From: Paenibacillus sp. JNUCC-31
GTDB taxonomy: Bacteria > Bacillota > Bacilli > Paenibacillales > Paenibacillaceae
Length of the DNA: 64,000 bases
Reading direction: 5' to 3'
Assembly (NCBI RefSeq): GCF_014844075.1
Contig: NZ_CP062165.1
Location: forward strand, 1,488,001-1,552,000
Positions 61,432 through 64,000 of the stretch are shown here, in pieces. Both the position numbers and the translations under genes were made by a program. The notes beneath the pieces are model-generated. The model saw only the letters and a program-made list of their open reading frames with translations. It made no database searches and was not told where the DNA came from. Every line of letters begins with the position of its first letter. Within the stretch, counting starts at the first letter, position 1.

Positions 61432-62670
61432 GTGTCACGAGCTCAAGACAAAAAGAAAATCCCTGTTCTTCCGGAGGAGCAGGAGCACATCCAACATTTC
61501 GAAGCCATTTACAATCAATATCGAGATAGAATTCGAAATTATATTGCAGTAAAGACAAATTCGGCAACTGCCGATGACTTAACGCAACAAGCTTTTTTAA
61601 GAGCAATGGAAAACTTTCACTTGTTTAAGTGCAACTCCAGTATATTTACTTGGCTATTCAAAATCGCGCAAAATATTGTGAAAAACGAGTATCGTAGGAG
61701 ATCACGAAATAAAGAAATGGTGCACGAAGTAATCGATTTTCAGACCCAATCGATATCCCTCGATATTGCCAGAGATGTCGATATCCGTCTTGATATCAGT
61801 GCTGCATTAGCCCGATTGAATGAATTAGATCAGCAAATCATATCATTGCGTTTTTTCGTCGATTGCACTTTATTGGAAATATCCAAAATCATCGGGATGC
61901 CTGAAAGTGCAGTCAAGAACAGACTCTATCGTGCCTTAAACAAACTAAAAAAAGAATTAAAAGAATGGGGTGACATTACAATCATGTCTATTAAAGAATT
62001 GATATCAATTGTGGATAAAAGCGAGGCTCCCTCCAAGAATGATGGTATGAACAAGGTATACCATGACTTATTTGAAGAGTTGAAAAGCAATGTAGATCGA
62101 ATTATTACAACCTATCGTCATCGACCTTCTCAGAAAATCGCTATTGAGATCTATCCGGATCTGCCCACTTTTCATCAAGCAATAAACGAGCCGGATGCGC
62201 CCAATTGGTATATGGGAACCTATGAAGACAATAAAATTAAAATCGTATCCCCACTCAACCCAGGCCCTGAACATACGTATCAATCGGTACTACGGCACAC
62301 TATAAGCTTGTTTACGATGTGGTTAGTGAAGGATATTAATCCGTTGGCACCGAAATGGCTTACACACGGTCTCGGCGGGCATGAAGCCAAACAAATGTCA
62401 CAAGAATATATCCAGTATAGCACCTCCGAATCGATTCAAAATAACGCTGTCCCTAGCTTTCAAGCATTAACTAATGATACCTGGGATTTCGAGAAGATAG
62501 GGGGATATGGATTCTCGCACTTGCTCATAGAATATCTCATCCATTCATACAGTTTAGATGCGCTCAACAAATTCATACGCGATGCCACTGATTTTCAAGG
62601 CGCATTTCAAGTATCGGAAGCTGAGCTGCACGGGATGTGGGTGCAATATTTAAAATCTAGGCTATGTTAA
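61432..62670 (+). CDS. ECF sigma factor fused to a degenerate metallopeptidase-like domain
   Basis: A 412-residue protein. Residues 20-185 are an ECF sigma factor: region 2 (DDLTQQAFLRAMENFHLFK, SIFTWLFKIAQNIVKNEYRR) and region 4 (LDQQIISLRFFVDCTLLEISKIIGMPESAVKNRLYRAL). Residues about 210-412 resemble the MA-like gluzincin fold (MGTYEDNKIKIVSPLNPG, VLRHTISLF, PKWLTHGLGGHEA). Where an active enzyme has HExxH, this has HTISL, so catalysis is unlikely. GTG 61432 follows AGGAGGAGGT. No anti-sigma gene is adjacent. The added domain may act as built-in sensor. Confidence 0.8.
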   Translation: MSRAQDKKKIPVLPEEQEHIQHFEAIYNQYRDRIRNYIAVKTNSATADDLTQQAFLRAMENFHLFKCNSSIFTWLFKIAQNIVKNEYRRRSRNKEMVHEVIDFQTQSISLDIARDVDIRLDISAALARLNELDQQIISLRFFVDCTLLEISKIIGMPESAVKNRLYRALNKLKKELKEWGDITIMSIKELISIVDKSEAPSKNDGMNKVYHDLFEELKSNVDRIITTYRHRPSQKIAIEIYPDLPTFHQAINEPDAPNWYMGTYEDNKIKIVSPLNPGPEHTYQSVLRHTISLFTMWLVKDINPLAPKWLTHGLGGHEAKQMSQEYIQYSTSESIQNNAVPSFQALTNDTWDFEKIGGYGFSHLLIEYLIHSYSLDALNKFIRDATDFQGAFQVSEAELHGMWVQYLKSRLC

Positions 62671-62690
62671 ATTTTGATACTAGTATTTGA

Positions 62691-62730
62691 CCATAACAAA
62701 ACCACCTTCGAAAAGGTGGTTTTGTTATGG
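62691..62730. terminator. Perfect 18-base-pair bidirectional terminator after the sigma fusion gene
   Basis: CCATAACAAAACCACCTT (62691-62708) pairs perfectly with 62713-62730 around a CGAA loop. The GC part followed by TTTTG forms a terminator in both directions. Confidence 0.85.
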
Positions 62731-62793
62731 TCTCCCATAGCTCAACAGTACACTATACATTGTTCTATCTAGTACAGCCTTATAGCCTCAATC

Positions 62794-62894
62794 ATTAAAT
62801 TATCCTGCCCGTTAGCTTAATAAAAAGAGCAGGATACCGAAGTACCTGCTCATTAATGTCTAGGATTCCACTATCGTTTCCTGTTAGTTGAATC
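62794..62894 (+). repeat. Two dispersed CCCGTTA-type motifs flanking a hairpin (copies 4 and 5)
   Basis: ATTAAATTATCCTGCCCGTTA begins at 62794 (the full copy runs to 62820) and CTATCGTTTCCTGTTAGTTG lies at about 62870-62890. Between them GAGCAGG (62827-62833) pairs with CCTGCTC (62845-62851). Copy 4 shares its first 11 bases with copy 1 at 522. No gene is seen in 62731-62897. Confidence 0.4.
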
Positions 62895-62897
62895 AAT

Positions 62898-63089
62898 TTA
62901 CTTTTTAGTTTCCAATTGGATATCTTCAAATAGTACGTATTTGTTTGGTTCAACCTCTTTATATATGCGTACATAATTGACATCAAAGGTTGGAAAAGGA
63001 GCTAATTCGTTCATTGCTAAGGGCTTCATTTCTTCAATTTCAGTCTCGTTCAAACCCCAATAGGTTTGCCCCAAGGTCAAAAAAGCCAA
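62898..63089 (-). CDS. Possible C-terminal gene fragment, unknown
   Basis: A 63-codon minus frame from TTG 63089 with a protein-like second half (LAPFPTFDVNYVRIYKEVEP, NKYVLFEDIQLETKK). There is no ribosome site. It may be the end of a decayed gene lying upstream of the MerR 3' end; no family is recognised. Confidence 0.25.
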   Translation of the reverse strand: MAFLTLGQTYWGLNETEIEEMKPLAMNELAPFPTFDVNYVRIYKEVEPNKYVLFEDIQLETKK

Positions 63090-63147
63090 TCAAGAAGTTT
63101 AAACCGAGAATTATCTCCAAAACGGTTGATGTCCTCACAACTATTTC

Positions 63148-63597
63148 TCACGCCTTCCGAACTGTCGGCGAGTAAAATACGTCAGCATGCATATGTTGAA
63201 TTTTGTCCCAGTTACCGGGATTGGTTGTGTCTGGAGAGCGGTGCTCCAGAATAGCCTGATATAGAGCAGTCTTTTGTTCCAAATGCGCAATATGCCGTTT
63301 GGCTTCTTCGAGCTGAACGAGAGCCGCTTCTTTATGCTCCATCATGAGTGCGCAGCGTTGCGGGATGGTCGAATCCCCTTCGAGACATAGATCGATATAC
63401 TTTTTAATGACTTCAATAGACATCCCGGATTGCTTGAGGCATTTGATGCCATGCAGCCAGTTGATCGATTCTTCGTCGAACATCCGAATATTGTTTTGAT
63501 TGCGCTGCACGCTTGGCACCAGGCCTTTATCCGTATAAAAGCGTACAGCATGCTCGGTAAGTCCCGTTATCAGGGCGGCTTCTTTGACCGTATGCAT
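63148..63597 (-). CDS. MerR family transcriptional regulator
   Basis: A 149-residue regulator. TVKEAALITGLTEHAVRFYTDKGLVPSV is the MerR winged helix, and residues 75-120 form the dimerising coiled coil (ALMMEHKEAALVQLEEAKRHIAHLEQKTALYQAIL). There is no metal-binding Cys cluster, which fits the NmlR/AdhR-like group responding to aldehydes or other electrophiles. ATG 63597 follows AAGGAGG by 11-12 bases. It is divergent from an aldo/keto reductase gene whose promoter has a MerR-type long spacer. Confidence 0.9.
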   Translation of the reverse strand: MHTVKEAALITGLTEHAVRFYTDKGLVPSVQRNQNNIRMFDEESINWLHGIKCLKQSGMSIEVIKKYIDLCLEGDSTIPQRCALMMEHKEAALVQLEEAKRHIAHLEQKTALYQAILEHRSPDTTNPGNWDKIQHMHADVFYSPTVRKA

Positions 63598-63640
63598 GTG
63601 AAATAAATCCTCCTTGAAAAATATTTTTTTTGAAATCGGC

Positions 63641-63671
63641 TTGCCTTCGTGTAACACGAAGGTGATAGGCT
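63641..63671 (+). promoter_or_regulatory. MerR-type promoter with 19-base spacer and operator
   Basis: TTGCCT (63641-63646) and TAGGCT (63666-63671) are separated by 19 bases. The palindrome CTTCGTGTAACACGAAG (63645-63661) sits over the spacer. Over-long spacers with a central operator are the hallmark of MerR-activated promoters. Confidence 0.65.
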
Positions 63672-63756
63672 TAGTGTAATGCAAATCTACCGTAAGCGTA
63701 AGCCCCGCTGTGGTGCCCGATTTTCGAGTTCGGGGCCGTTTGCGTTTTACATTTAA

Positions 63757-64000
<244 letters not shown>

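Overview
The window looks like chromosome of a Paenibacillus-type, spore-forming Firmicute. The evidence is moderate GC, strong AGGAGG-type ribosome sites with frequent GTG and TTG starts, an S-layer-homology surface protein, a lipoprotein-dependent sugar ABC transporter with plant-polysaccharide glycosidases, a KhtTU-type K+/H+ antiporter and a meso-diaminopimelate dehydrogenase. I saw no rRNA, tRNA, CRISPR array or intact insertion sequence.

Layout. 1-8.8 kb: a partial nucleotidyltransferase, an MDR oxidoreductase, a PhzF-like protein, an alpha/beta hydrolase, a potassium/proton antiporter operon (GreA-like protein, KhtT, KhtU, with an overlapping 24-codon leader ORF), glutamate dehydrogenase and an FMN reductase. 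9-15.8 kb: a minus-strand catabolic operon (apiosidase-like glycosidase, Gfo/Idh/MocA oxidoreductase, EutH-like transporter, beta-glucoside-type PTS) divergent from a LacI regulator. 15.9-25.3 kb: an SLH surface protein, a pentapeptide-repeat protein, Ddh, broken hydrolase fragments, exonuclease III and a MalT-like LuxR regulator. 25.5-37.6 kb: a galactan/arabinogalactan locus with a LacI regulator, binding protein, two permeases, membrane-anchored GH30, GH35, a GH43-like protein with an AbfB domain that appears 5'-truncated, and a secreted GH30 with a ricin-type lectin. Four copies of a TGAAA-N4-TTTCA element sit at the two promoters and give this locus a self-contained regulatory circuit.

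37.8-64 kb is a more mosaic region. It holds a HesB-like protein, a chemoreceptor, lipoprotein and kinase fragments, a GC-rich tandem hydrolase pair with a near-perfect operator palindrome and a GC-rich TetR gene, and an operon joining an amidohydrolase to a 1057-residue GNAT/beta-sandwich fusion. It continues with an E. coli-like MazEF pair, RarD, DinB, a MarR/flavin monooxygenase/RidA module with paired 28-bp palindromes, an IS1182-type transposase remnant, a PadR/DedA cluster, an ECF sigma factor fused to an apparently inactive metallopeptidase-like domain, and a MerR/aldo-keto reductase pair whose promoter has the 19-bp spacer typical of MerR control.

The strongest candidates for undescribed biology are the sigma factor/pseudo-peptidase fusion, the GNAT/mutarotase-like fusion with its overlapping amidohydrolase, the EutH-like transporter in a glycoside operon, and the GreA-like protein plus leader ORF ahead of khtTU. 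All functions are inferred from reading the sequence; no database search was run.
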